Source of the DNA: Lasioglossum baleicum
Taxonomy: Eukaryota; Arthropoda; Insecta; Hymenoptera; Halictidae
Reading direction: 5' to 3'
Assembly: GCF_051020765.1 (NCBI RefSeq)
Contig: NW_027469083.1
Span: 1,984,001-2,048,000, forward strand
Length of the DNA: 64,000 nt
Part shown: positions 10,501-25,000 of the stretch, in pieces
How the letters are laid out: every line of letters begins with the position of its first letter
Position numbering within the stretch: the stretch's first letter is position 1
Notes under the pieces: model-generated
The model's database searches: none
What the model was told of the DNA's origin: nothing
The model's input: the letters and a program-made list of their open reading frames with translations, nothing else
Position numbers and translations under genes: made by a program

Positions 10501-13500
10501 CCGGAACTCGCCTCTATCCCCTCCTTGTCACGTGCGGAAAAAAATACAATGCAGCGTGTACGAGTATTTGCACATGTATAAAAATCGGCTGGCGGTAACA
10601 AAAATTCTAAATTATACATGCACAAGTTGCAGCAATGCATGCGCAGAAGTTAAATTACCTGCATACAGCCGTTTCCTCAAACTGTGTGTTCATAACTGGC
10701 ATTGGGAGGATCGCAGTGCCACCACTGCGAGGAGGCCCAGGACTCTGCACGGCATACGCTGGAAGAATGTCCAGCGTGGTCGGCACCGCGCAGAGACCTA
10801 AGGGGCGTTATTGGGATGGACCTCCCGTTGCCGGTCGTGGTCGACCACATGATCGGCAGCGAGAGGTCAAGAGCAGCGATTGCCTCCTTCTGCGAGATTG
10901 TGATAACGCAGAAGGAGGCAGCGGAGAGGGAGAGGGAAGCCGACCCGCTCTCCGCCAGGAGGCTAGCATCGGCGGGGCAACCCCGACGAGGCCGACGGCC
11001 CCCGTAAGGAGCCGCAGACGTAATGGCGGCGGTGGTACTACTTAGTACTTCCACCGCCGCCAAGGGGGGCTGGCCGTTAAGGCGCCCCCGAGGTGGACAG
11101 GTCGCGGGGGGCGAGGTGGAGCAATAATCCCCTCCCCCCCCTCTACAAAGATGCGACCTGCCGGTCGACCCCCCTCCTTTTATTTTATAATATTTCATTT
11201 TACTGTATATTATAAATTTTATCTTTAGCTTTTATTCCCCTTTATTTTGCCCCCCCTTCTTATGTTTGTTGTGTTTTGTCCACTGTATTTATTTACTTAT
11301 TATTATTTATTTATTTAATGACTTTTATTTTATCTATTTTATCTATACACCTTTTCATTTACTGATTTTATCTTTTATTTTATCATATTTTTAAGTTTTA
11401 TGCGGGTTGACCAGGGGGGTGGGACGGGGGGAGGGGACAGACGCGAGCCGGAACTCGCCTCTGTCCCCTCCTTGTCGCGTGCGGAAAAAAATACAATGCA
11501 GCGTGTACGAGTATTTGCACATGTATAAAAATCGGGTGGCGGTAACAAAAATTCTAAATTATACATGCACAAGTTGCAGCAATGCATGCGCATAAGTTAA
11601 ATTACCTGCATACAGCCGTTTCCTCAAACTGTGTGTTCATAACTGGCACTAGGAGGATCGCAGTGCCACCACTGCAAGGAGGCCCAGGACTCTGCGCGGC
11701 ATACGCTGGAAGAATGTCCAGCGTGGTCGGCACCGCGTAGAGACCTAAGGGGCGTTATTGGGATGGACCTCCCGTTGCCGGTCGTGGTCGACCACATGAT
11801 CGGCAGCGAGAGGTCAAGAGCAGCGATTGCCTCCTTCTGCGAGATTGTGATAACGCAGAAGGAGGCAGCGGAGAGGGAGAGGGAAGCCGACCCGCTCTCC
11901 GCAAGGAGGCTAGCATCGGCGGGGCAACCCCGACGAGGCCGACGGCCCCCGTAAGGGGCCGCAGACGTAATGGCGGCGGTGGTACTACTTAGTACTTCCA
12001 CTGCCGCCAAGGGGGGCTGGCCGTTAAGGCGCCCCCGAGGTGGACAGGTCGCGGGGGGCGAGGTGGAGCAATAATCCACTCCCCCCCTCTACAAAGATGC
12101 GACCTGCCGGTCGACCCCCTCCTTTTATTTTATAATATTTCATTTTACTCTATAGTATAAATTTTATCTTTATCATTTATTCCCCTTTATTTTGCCCCCC
12201 TTCTTATGTGTGTTGTGTTTTGTCCACTGAATTTATTTACTTAGTATTATTTATTTATTTAATGACTTTTATTTTATCTGTTTTATCTATACACCTTTTC
12301 ATTTACTGATTTTATCTTTTATTTTATCATATTTTTAAGTTTTATGCGGTTTGACCAGGGGGGTGGGACGGGGGGAGGGGACAGACGCGAGCCGGAACTC
12401 GCCTCTGTCCCCTCCTTGTCGCGTGCGGAAAAAAATACAATGCAGCGTGTACGAGTATTTGCACATGTATAAAAATCGGCCTGCGGTAACAAAAATTCTA
12501 AATTATACATGCACAAGTTGCAGCAATGCATGCGCATAAGTTAAATTACCTGCATACAGCCGTTTCCTCAAACTGTGTATTCATAACTGGCATTGGGAGG
12601 ATCGCAGTGCCACCACTGCGAGGAGGCCCAGGACTCTGTACGGCATACGCTGGAAGAATGTCCAGCGTGGTCGGCACCGCGCAGAGACCTAAGGGGCGTT
12701 ATTGGGATGGACCTCCCGTTGCCGGTCGTGGTCGACCACATGATCGGCAGCGAGAGGTCAAGAGCAGCGATTGCCTCCTTCTGCGAGATTGTGATAACGC
12801 AGAAGGAGGCAGCGGAGAGGGAGAGGGAAGCCGACCCGCTCTCCGCAAGGAGGCTAGCATCGGCGGGGCAACCCCGACGAGGCCGACGGCCCCCGTAAGG
12901 GGCCGCAGACGTAATGGCGGCGGTGGTACTACTTAGTACTTCCACTGCCGCCAAGGGGGACTGGACGTTAAGGCGCCCCCGAGGTGGACAGGTCGCGGGG
13001 GGCGAGGTGGAGCAATAATCCACTCCCCCCCTCTACAAAGATGCGACCTGCCGGTCGACCCCCTCCTTTTATTTTATAATATTTCATTTTACTCTATAGT
13101 ATAAATTTTATCTTTATCATTTATTCCCCTTTATTTTGCCCCCCTTCTTATGTGTGTTGTGTTTTGTCCACTGAATTTATTTACTTATTATTATTTATTT
13201 ATTTAATGACTTTTATTTTATCTATTTTATCTATACACCTTTTCATTTACTGATTTTATCTTTTATTTTATCATATTTTTAAGTTTTATGCGGTTTGACC
13301 AGGGGGGTGGGACGGGGGGAGGGGACAGACGCGAGCCGGAACTCGCCTCTGTTCCCTCCTTGTCGCGTGCGGAAAAAAATACAATGCAGCGTGTACGAGT
13401 ATTTGCACATGTATAAAAATCGGCTGGCGGTAACAAAAATTCTAAATTATACATGCACAAGTTGCAGCAATGCATGCGCATAAGTTAAATTACCTGCATA

Positions 13501-16371
13501 CAGCCGTTTCCTCAAACTGTGTATTCATAACTGGCATTGGGAGGATCGCAGTGCCACCACTGCGAGGAGGCCCAGGACTCTGTACGGCATACGCTGGAAG
13601 AATGTCCAGCGTGGTCGGCACCGCGCAGAGACCTAAGGGGCGTTATTGGGATGGACCTCCCGTTGCCGGTCGTGGTCGACCACATGATCGGCAGCGAGAG
13701 GTCAAGAGCAGCGATTGCCTCCTTCTGCGAGATTGTGATAACGCAGAAGGAGGCAGCGGAGAGGGAGAGGGAAGCCGACCCGCTCTCCGCCAGGATTCTA
13801 GCTTCGGCGGGGCAACCCCGACGAGGCCGACGGCCCCCGTTAGGGGCCGCAGACGTAATGGCGGCGGTGGTACTACTTAGTACTTCCACCGCCGCCAAGG
13901 GGGGATGGCCGTTAAGGCGCCCCCGAGGTGGGCAGGTCGCGGGGGGCGAGGTGGAGCAATAATCCCCTCCCCCCCCTCTACAAAGATGCGACCTGCCGGT
14001 CGACCCCCCTCCTTTTATTTTATAATATTTCATTTTACTCTATACTATAAATTTTATCTTTAGCTTTTATTCCCCTTTATTTTGCCCCCCCTTCTTATGT
14101 TTGTTGTGTTTTGTCCATTGTATTTATTTACTTATTATTATTTATTTACTTATTGACTTTTATTTTATCTATTTTATCTATACATCTTTTCAATTACTGA
14201 TTTTATCTTTTATTTGATCATGTTTTTAAGTTTTATGTGGGTTGACCAGGGAGGTGGGACGGGGGGAGGGGACAGACGCGAGCCGGAACTCGCCTCTGTC
14301 CCCTCCTTGTCGCGTGCGGAAAAAAATACAATGCAGCGTGTACGAGTATTTGCACATGTATAAAAATCGGATGGCGCGGTAACAGAAATTCTAAATTATA
14401 CAGCACAGGTTGCAGCAATGCATGCGCATAAGTTAAATTACCTGCATACCTCCGTTTCCTCAAACTGTGTGTTCATAACTGGCACTAGGAGGATCGCAGT
14501 GCCACCACTGCGAGGAGGCCCAGGACTCTGCGCGGCATACGCTGGAAGAATGTCCAGCGTGGTCGGCACCGCGCAGAGACCTAAGGGGCGTTATTGGGAT
14601 GGACCTCCCGTTGCCGGTCGTGGTCGACCACATGATCGGCAGCGAGAGGTCAAGAGCAGCGATTGCCTCCTTCTGCGAGATTGTGATAACGCAGAAGGAG
14701 GCGGCGGAGAGGGTGAGGGAAGCCGACCCGCTCTCCGCCAGGAGGCTAGCATCGGCGGGGCAACCCCGACGAGGCCGACGGCCCCCGTAAGGGGCCGCAG
14801 ACGTAATGGCGGCGGTGGTACTACTTAATACTTCCACCGCCGCCAAGGGGGGCTGGCCGTTAAGGCGCCCCCGAGGTGGACAGGTCGCGGGGGGCGAGGT
14901 GGAGCAATAATCCACTCCCCCCCTCTTCAAAGATGCGACCTGCCGGTCGACCCCCCTCCTTTTATTTTATAATATTTCATTTTACTCTATAGTATAAATT
15001 TTATCTTTATCATTTATTCCCCTTTATTTTGCCCCCCTTCTTATGTTTGTTGTGTTTTGTCCATTGTATTTATTTACTTATTATTATTTATTTATTTAAT
15101 GACTTTTATTTTATCTATTTTATCTATACACCTTTTCATTTACTGATTTTATCTTTTATTTTATCATATTTTTAAGTTTTCTGGGGTTTGACCAGGGGGG
15201 TGGGACGGGGGGAGGGGACAGACGCGAGCCGGAACTCGCCTCTGTCCCCTCCTTGTCGCGTGCGGAAAAAGATACAATGCAGCGTGTACGAGTATTTGCA
15301 CATGTATAAAAATCGGATGGCGCGGTAACAAAAATTCTAAATTATACAGGACAAGTTGCAGCAATGCACGCGCATAAGTTAAATTACCTGCATACAGCCG
15401 TTTCCTCAAACTGTGTGTTCATAACTGGCATTGGCAGGATCGCAGTGCCACCACTGCGAGGAGGCCCAGGACTCTGCACGGCATACGCTGGAAGAATGTC
15501 CAGCGTGGTCGGCACCGCGCAGAGACCTAAGGGGCGTTATTGGGATGGACCTCCCGTTGCCGGTCGTGGTCGACCACATGATCGGCAGCGAGAGGTCAAG
15601 AGCAGCGATTGCCTCCTTCTGCGAGATTGTGATAACGCAGAAGGAGGCAGCGGAGAGGGAGAGGGAAGCCGACCCGCTCTCCGCCAGGAGGCTAGCATCG
15701 GCGGGGCAACCCCGACGAGGCCGACGGCCCCCGTAAGGGGCCGCAGACGTAATGGCGGCGGTGGTACTACTTAGTACTTCCACCGCCGCCAAGGGGGGCT
15801 GGCCGTTAAGGCGGCCCCGAGGTGGACAGGTCGCGGGGGGAGAGGTGGAGCAATAATCCCCTCCCCCCCCTCTACAAAGATGCGACCTGCCGGTCGACCC
15901 CCCTCCTTTTATTTTATAATATTTCATTTTACTCTATATTATAAATTTTATCTTTAGCTTTTATTCCCCTGTATTTTGCCCCCCCTTCTTATGTTTGTTG
16001 TGTTTTGTCCATTGTATTTATTTACTTACTATTATTTATTTATTTATTGACTTTTATTTTATCTATTTTATCTATACATCTTTTCAATTACTGATTTTAT
16101 CTTTTATTTTATCATATTTTTAAGTTTTATGCGGGTTGACCAGGGGGGTGGGACGGGGGGAGGGGACAGACGCGAGCCGGAACTCGCCTCTGTCCCCTCC
16201 TTGTCGCGTGCGGAAAAAAATACAATGCAGCGTGTACGAGTATTTGCACATGTATAAAAATCGGCTGGCGGTAACAAAAATTCTAAATTATACATGCACA
16301 AGTTGCAGCAATGCATGCGCATAAGTTAAATTACCTGCATACAGCCGTTTCCTCAAACTGTGTGTTCATAA

Positions 16372-19300
16372 CTGGCACTAGGAGGATCGCAGTGCCACCA
16401 CTGCAAGGAGGCCCAGGACTCTGCGCGGCATACGCTGGAAGAATGTCCAGCGTGGTCGGCACCGCGTAGAGACCTAAGGGGCGTTATTGGGATGGACCTC
16501 CCGTTGCCGGTCGTGGTCGACCACATGATCGGCAGCGAGAGGTCAAGAGCAGCGATTGCCTCCTTCTGCGAGATTGTGATAACGCAGAAGGAGGCAGCGG
16601 AGAGGGAGAGGGAAGCCGACCCGCTCTCCGCAAGGAGGCTAGCATCGGCGGGGCAACCCCGACGAGGCCGACGGCCCCCGTAAGGGGCCGCAGACGTAAT
16701 GGCGGCGGTGGTACTACTTAATACTTCCACCGCCGCCAAGGGGGGCTGGCCGTTAAGGCGCCCCCGAGGTGGACAGGTCGCGGGGGGCGAGGTGGAGCAA
16801 TAATCCACTCCCCCCCTCTTCAAAGATGCGACCTGCCGGTCGACCCCCCTCCTTTTATTTTATAATATTTCATTTTACTCTATAGTATAAATTTTATCTT
16901 TATCATTTATTCCCCTTTATTTTGCCCCCCTTCTTATGTTTGTTGTGTTTTGTCCATTGTATTTATTTACTTATTATTATTTATTTATTTAATGACTTTT
17001 ATTTTATCTATTTTATCTATACACCTTTTCATTTACTGATTTTATCTTTTATTTTATCATATTTTTAAGTTTTCTGGGGTTTGACCAGGGGGGTGGGACG
17101 GGGGGAGGGGACAGACGCGAGCCGGAACTCGCCTCTGTCCCCTCCTTGTCGCGTGCGGAAAAAGATACAATGCAGCGTGTACGAGTATTTGCACATGTAT
17201 AAAAATCGGATGGCGCGGTAACAAAAATTCTAAATTATACAGGACAAGTTGCAGCAATGCACGCGCATAAGTTAAATTACCTGCATACAGCCGTTTCCTC
17301 AAACTGTGTGTTCATAACTGGCATTGGCAGGATCGCAGTGCCACCACTGCGAGGAGGCCCAGGACTCTGCACGGCATACGCTGGAAGAATGTCCAGCGTG
17401 GTCGGCACCGCGCAGAGACCTAAGGGGCGTTATTGGGATGGACCTCCCGTTGCCGGTCGTGGTCGACCACATGATCGGCAGCGAGAGGTCAAGAGCAGCG
17501 ATTGCCTCCTTCTGCGAGATTGTGATAACGCAGAAGGAGGCAGCGGAGAGGGAGAGGGAAGCCGACCCGCTCTCCGCCAGGAGGCTAGCATCGGCGGGGC
17601 AACCCCGACGAGGCCGACGGCCCCCGTAAGGGGCCGCAGACGTAATGGCGGCGGTGGTACTACTTAGTACTTCCACCGCCGCCAAGGGGGGCTGGCCGTT
17701 AAGGCGGCCCCGAGGTGGACAGGTCGCGGGGGGAGAGGTGGAGCAATAATCCCCTCCCCCCCCCTCTACAAAGATGCGACCTGCCGGTCGACCCCCCTCC
17801 TTTTATTTTATAATATTTCATTTTACTCTATATTATAAATTTTATCTTTAGCTTTTATTCCCCTGTATTTTGCCCCCCCTTCTTATGTTTGTTGTGTTTT
17901 GTCCATTGTATTTATTTACTTACTATTATTTATTTATTTATTGACTTTTATTTTATCTATTTTATCTATACATCTTTTCAATTACTGATTTTATCTTTTA
18001 TTTTATCATGTTTTTAAGTTTTATGTGGGTTGACCAGGGGAGTGGGACGGGGGGAGGGGACAGACGCGAGCCGGAACTCGCCTCTGTCCCCTCCTTGTCG
18101 CGTGCGGAAAAAAATACAATGCAGCGTGTACGAGTATTTGCACATGTATAAAAATCGGATGGCGCGGTAACAGAAATTCTAAATTATAAAGCACAGGTTG
18201 CAGCAATGCATGCGCATAAGTTAAATTACCTGCATACCTCCGTTTCCTCAAACTGTGTGTTCATAACTGGCACTAGGAGGATCGCAGTGCCACCACTGCA
18301 AGGAGGCCCAGGACTCTGCGCGGCATACGCTGGAAGAATGTCCAGCGTGGTCGGCACCGCGTAGAGACCTAAGGGGCGTTATTGGGATGGACCTCCCGTT
18401 GCCGGTCGTGGTCGACCACATGATCGGCAGCGAGAGGTCAAGAGCAGCGATTGCCTCCTTCTGCGAGATTGTGATAACGCAGAAGGAGGCAGCGGAGAGG
18501 GAGAGGGAAGCCGACCCGCTCTCCGCAAGGAGGCTAGCATCGGCGGGGCAACCCCGACGAGGCCGACGGCCCCCGTAAGGGGCCGCAGACGTAATGGCGG
18601 CGGTGGTACTACTTAGTACTTCCACTGCCGCCAAGGGGGGCTGGCCGTTAAGGCGCCCCCGAGGTGGACAGGTCGCGGGGGGCGAGGTGGAGCAATAATC
18701 CACTCCCCCCCTCTACAAAGATGCGACCTGCCGGTCGACCCCCTCCTTTTATTTTATAATATTTCATTTTACTCTATAGTATAAATTTTATCTTTATCAT
18801 TTATTCCCCTTTATTTTGCCCCCCTTCTTATGTGTGTTGTGTTTTGTCCACTGAATTTATTTACTTATTATTATTTATTTATTTAATGACTTTTATTTTA
18901 TCTATTTTATCTATACACCTTTTCATTTACTGATTTTATCTTTTATTTTATCATATTTTTAAGTTTTATGCGGGTTGACCAGGGGGGTGGGACGGGGGGA
19001 GGGGACAGACGCGAGCCGGAACTCGCCTCTGTCCCCTCCTTGTCGCGTGCGGAAAAAAATACAATGCAGCGTGTACGAGTATTTGCACATGTATAAAAAT
19101 CGGATGGCGCGGTAACAGAAATTCTAAATTATAAAGCACAGGTTGCAGCAATGCATGCGCATAAGTTAAATTACCTGCATATCTCCGTTTCCTCAAACTG
19201 TGTGTTCATAACTGGTACTAGGAGGATCGCAGTGGCACCACTGCAAGGAGGCCCAGGACTCAGCGCGGCATACGCTGGAAGAATGTCCAGCGTGGTCGGC

Positions 19301-22051
19301 ACCGCGTAGAGACCTAAGGGGCGTTATTGGGATGGACCTCCCGTTGCCGGTCGTGGTCGACCACATGATCGGCAGCGAGAGGTCAAGAGCAGCGATTGCC
19401 TCCTTCTGCGAGATTGTGATAACGCAGAAGGAGGCAGCGGAGAGGGAGAGGGAAGCCGACCCGCTCTCCGCAAGGAGGCTAGCATCGGCGGGGCAACCCC
19501 GACGAGGCCGACGGCCCCCGTAAGGGGCCGCAGACGTAATGGCGGCGGTGGTACTACTTAGTACTTCCACTGCCGCCAAGGGGGGCTGGCCGTTAAGGCG
19601 CCCCCGAGGTGGACAGGTCGCGGGGGGCGAGGTGGAGCAATAATCCACTCCCCCCCTCTACAAAGATGCGACCTGCCGGTCGACCCCCTCCTTTTATTTT
19701 ATAATATTTCATTTTACTCTATAGTATAAATTTTATCTTTATCATTTATTCCCCTTTATTTTGCCCCCCTTCTTATGTGTGTTGTGTTTTGTCCACTGAA
19801 TTTATTTACTTATTATTATTTATTTATTTAATGACTTTTATTTTATCTATTTTATCTATACACCTTTTCATTTACTGATTTTATCTTTTATTTTATCATA
19901 TTTTTAAGTTTTATGCGGGTTGACCAGGGGGGTGGGACGGGGGGAGGGGACAGACGCGAGCCGGAACTCGCCTCTGTCCCCTCCTTGTCGCGTGCGGAAA
20001 AAAATACAATGCAGCGTGTACGAGTATTTGCACATGTATAAAAATCGGATGGCGCGGTAACAGAAATTCTAAATTATAAAGCACAGGTTGCAGCAATGCA
20101 TGCGCATAAGTTAAATTACCTGCATATCTCCGTTTCCTCAAACTGTGTGTTCATAACTGGTACTAGGAGGATCGCAGTGGCACCACTGCAAGGAGGCCCA
20201 GGACTCAGCGCGGCATACGCTGGAAGAATGTCCAGCGTGGTCGGCACCGCGTAGAGACCTAAGGGGCGTTATTGGGATGGACCTCCCGTTGCCGGTCGTG
20301 GTCGACCACATGATCGGCAGCGTGAGGTCAAGAGCAGCGATTGCCTCCTTCTGCGAGATTGTGATAACGCAGATGGAGGCAGCGGAGAGGGAGAGGGAAG
20401 CCGACCCGCTCTCCGCCAGGAGGCTAGCATCGGCGGGGCAACCCCGACGAGGCCGACGGCCCCCGTAAGGGGCCGCAGACGTAATGGCGGCGGTGGTACT
20501 ACTTAGTACTTCCACCGCCGCCAAGGGGGGCTGGCCGTTAAGGCGCCCCCGAGGTGGGCAGGTCGTGGGGGGCGAGGTGGAGCAATAATCCCCTCCCCCC
20601 CTCTACAAAGATGCGACCTGCCGGTCGACCCCCTCCTTTTATTTTATAATATTTCATTTTACTCTATATTATAAATTTTATCTTTAGCTTTTATTCCCCT
20701 TTATTTTGCCCCCCCCCTTCTTATGTGTGTTGTGTTTTGTCCACTGAATTTATTTACTTATTATTATTTATTTATTTAATGACTTTTATTTTATCTATTT
20801 TATCTATACACCTTTTCATTTACTGATTTTATCTTTTATTTTATCATATTTTTAAGTTTTATGCGGGTTGACCAGGGGGGTGGGACGGGGGGAGGGGACA
20901 GACGCGAGCCGGAACTCGCCTCTGTCCCCTCCTTGTCGCGTGCGGAAAAAAATACAATGCAGCGTGTACGAGTATTTGCACATGTATAAAAATCGGATGG
21001 CGCGGTAACAGAAATTCTTAATTATAAAGCACAGGTTGCAGCAATGCATGCGCATAAGTTAAATTACCTGCATACCTCCGTTTCCTCAAACTGTGTGTTC
21101 ATAACTGGCACTAGGAGGATCGCAGTGCCACCACTGCAAGGAGGCCCAGGACTCAGCGCGGCATACGCTGGAAGAATGTCCAGCGTGGTCGGCACCGCGT
21201 AGAGACCTAAGGGGCGTTATTGGGATGGACCTCCCGTTGCCGGTCGTGGTCGACCACATGATCGGCAGCGAGAGGTCAAGAGCAGCGATTGCCTCCTTCT
21301 GCGAGATTGTGATAACGCAGATGGAGGCAGCGGAGAGGGAGAGGGAAGCCGACCCGCTCTCCGCCAGGAGGCTAGCATCGGCGGGGCAACCCCGACGAGG
21401 CCGACGGCCCCCGTAAGGGGCCGCAGACGTAATGGCGGCGGTGGTACTACTTAGTACTTCCACCGCCGCCAAGGGGGGCTGGCCGTTAAGGCGCCCCCGA
21501 GGTGGGCAGGTCGTGGGGGGCGAGGTGGAGCAATAATCCCCTCCCCCCCTCTACAAAGATGCGACCTGCCGGTCGACCCCCCTCCTTTTATTTTATAATA
21601 TTTCATTTTACTCTATATTATAAATTTTATCTTTAGCTTTTATTCCCCTTTATTTTGCCCCCCCTTCTTATGTTTGTTGTGTTTTGTCCATTGTATTTAT
21701 TTACTTATTATTATTTATTTATTTATTGACTTTTATTTTATCTATTTTATCTATACATCTTTTCAATTACTGATTTTATCTTTTATTTGATCATGTTTTT
21801 AAGTTTTATGTGGGTTGACCAGGGAGGTGGGACGGGGGGAGGGGACAGACGCGAGCCGGAACTCGCCTCTGTCCCCTCCTTGTCGCGTGCGGAAAAAAAT
21901 ACAATGCAGCGTGTACGAGTATTTGCACATGTATAAAAATCGGATGGCGCGGTAACAGAAATTCTAAATTATACAGCACAGGTTGCAGCAATGCATGCGC
22001 ATAAGTTAAATTACCTGCATACCTCCGTTTCCTCAAACTGTGTGTTCATAA
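16372..22051 (+). repeat. Six-unit block, first copy
   Basis: Anchors 16492, 17438, 18387, 19332, 20277 and 21225. Markers in order are CTTAATACTTCC with CTCTTCAAAG, then a type 3 leader, GACCAGGGGAGTGGG, GCATATCTCCG, a near-copy of the previous unit, and ATTCTTAATTATAAAGC. All but the fifth recur about 5,680 bp downstream. Confidence 0.75.
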
Positions 22052-25000
22052 CTGGCACTAGGAGGATCGCAGTGCCACCACTGCGAGGAGGCCCAGGACT
22101 CTGCGCGGCATACGCTGGAAGAATGTCCAGCGTGGTCGGCACCGCGCAGAGACCTAAGGGGCGTTATTGGGATGGACCTCCCGTTGCCGGTCGTGGTCGA
22201 CCACATGATCGGCAGCGAGAGGTCAAGAGCAGCGATTGCCTCCTTCTGCGAGATTGTGATAACGCAGAAGGAGGCGGCGGAGAGGGTGAGGGAAGCCGAC
22301 CCGCTCTCCGCCAGGAGGCTAGCATCGGCGGGGCAACCCCGACGAGGCCGACGGCCCCCGTAAGGGGCCGCAGACGTAATGGCGGCGGTGGTACTACTTA
22401 ATACTTCCACCGCCGCCAAGGGGGGCTGGCCGTTAAGGCGCCCCCGAGGTGGACAGGTCGCGGGGGGCGAGGTGGAGCAATAATCCACTCCCCCCCTCTT
22501 CAAAGATGCGACCTGCCGGTCGACCCCCCTCCTTTTATTTTATAATATTTCATTTTACTCTATAGTATAAATTTTATCTTTATCATTTATTCCCGTTTAT
22601 TTTGCCCCCCTTCTTATGTTTGTTGTGTTTTGTCCATTGTATTTATTTACTTATTATTATTTATTTATTTAATGACTTTTATTTTATCTATTTTATCTAT
22701 ACACCTTTTCATTTACTGATTTTATCTTTTATTTTATCATATTTTTAAGTTTTCTGGGGTTTGACCAGGGGGGTGGGACGGGGGGAGGGGACAGACGCGA
22801 GCCGGAACTCGCCTCTGTCCCCTCCTTGTCGCGTGCGGAAAAAGATACAATGCAGCGTGTACGAGTATTTGCACATGTATAAAAATCGGATGGCGCGGTA
22901 ACAAAAATTCTAAATTATACAGGACAAGTTGCAGCAATGCACGCGCATAAGTTAAATTACCTGCATACAGCCGTTTCCTCAAACTGTGTGTTCATAACTG
23001 GCATTGGGAGGATCGCAGTGCCACCACTGCGAGGAGGCCCAGGACTCTGCACGGCATACGCTGGAAGAATGTCCAGCGTGGTCGGCACCGCGCAGAGACC
23101 TAAGGGGCGTTATTGGGATGGACCTCCCGTTGCCGGTCGTGGTCGACCACATGATCGGCAGCGAGAGGTCAAGAGCAGCGATTGCCTCCTTCTGCGAGAT
23201 TGTGATAACGCAGAAGGAGGCAGCGGAGAGGGAGAGGGAAGCCGACCCGCTCTCCGCCAGGAGGCTAGCATCGGCGGGGCAACCCCGACGAGGCCGACGG
23301 CCCCCGTAAGGGGCCGCAGACGTAATGGCGGCGGTGGTACTACTTAGTACTTCCACCGCCGCCAAGGGGGGCTGGCCGTTAAGGCGGCCCCGAGGTGGAC
23401 AGGTCGCGGGGGGAGAGGTGGAGCAATAATCCCCTCCCCCCCCTCTACAAAGATGCGACCTGCCGGTCGACCCCCCTCCTTTTATTTTATAATATTTCAT
23501 TTTACTCTATATTATAAATTTTATCTTTAGCTTTTATTCCCCTGTATTTTGCCCCCCCTTCTTATGTTTGTTGTGTTTTGTCCATTGTATTTATTTACTT
23601 ACTATTATTTATTTATTTATTGACTTTTATTTTATCTATTTTATCTATACATCTTTTCAATTACTGATTTTATCTTTTATTTTATCATGTTTTTAAGTTT
23701 TATGTGGGTTGACCAGGGGAGTGGGACGGGGGGAGGGGACAGACGCGAGCCGGAACTCGCCTCTGTCCCCTCCTTGTCGCGTGCGGAAAAAAATACAATG
23801 CAGCGTGTACGAGTATTTGCACATGTATAAAAATCGGATGGCGCGGTAACAGAAATTCTAAATTATAAAGCACAGGTTGCAGCAATGCATGCGCATAAGT
23901 TAAATTACCTGCATACCTCCGTTTCCTCAAACTGTGTGTTCATAACTGGCACTAGGAGGATCGCAGTGCCACCACTGCAAGGAGGCCCAGGACTCTGCGC
24001 GGCATACGCTGGAAGAATGTCCAGCGTGGTCGGCACCGCGTAGAGACCTAAGGGGCGTTATTGGGATGGACCTCCCGTTGCCGGTCGTGGTCGACCACAT
24101 GATCGGCAGCGAGAGGTCAAGAGCAGCGATTGCCTCCTTCTGCGAGATTGTGATAACGCAGAAGGAGGCAGCGGAGAGGGAGAGGGAAGCCGACCCGCTC
24201 TCCGCAAGGAGGCTAGCATCGGCGGGGCAACCCCGACGAGGCCGACGGCCCTCGTAAGGGGCCGCAGACGTAATGGCGGCGGTGGTACTACTTAGTACTT
24301 CCACTGCCGCCAAGGGGGGCTGGCCGTTAAGGCGCCCCCGAGGTGGACAGGTCGCGGGGGGCGAGGTGGAGCAATAATCCACTCCCCCCCTCTACAAAGA
24401 TGCGACCTGCCGGTCGACCCCCTCCTTTTATTTTATAATATTTCATTTTACTCTATAGTATAAATTTTATCTTTATCATTTATTCCCCTTTATTTTGCCC
24501 CCCTTCTTATGTGTGTTGTGTTTTGTCCACTGAATTTATTTACGTATTATTATTTATTTATTTAATGACTTTTATTTTATCTATTTTATCTATACACCTT
24601 TTCATTTACTGATTTTATCTTTTATTTTATCATATTTTTAAGTTTTATGCGGGTTGACCAGGGGGGTGGGACGGGGGGAGGGGACAGACGCGAGCCGGAA
24701 CTCGCCTCTGTCCCCTCCTTGTCGCGTGCGGAAAAAAATACAATGCAGCGTGTACGAGTATTTGCACATGTATAAAAATCGGATGGCGCGGTAACAGAAA
24801 TTCTAAATTATAAAGCACAGGTTGCAGCAATGCATGCGCATAAGTTAAATTACCTGCATATCTCCGTTTCCTCAAACTGTGTGTTCATAACTGGCACTAG
24901 GAGGATCGCAGTGCCACCACTGCAAGGAGGCCCAGGACTCAGCGCGGCATACGCTGGAAGAATGTCCAGCGTGGTCGGCACCGCGTAGAGACCTAAGGGG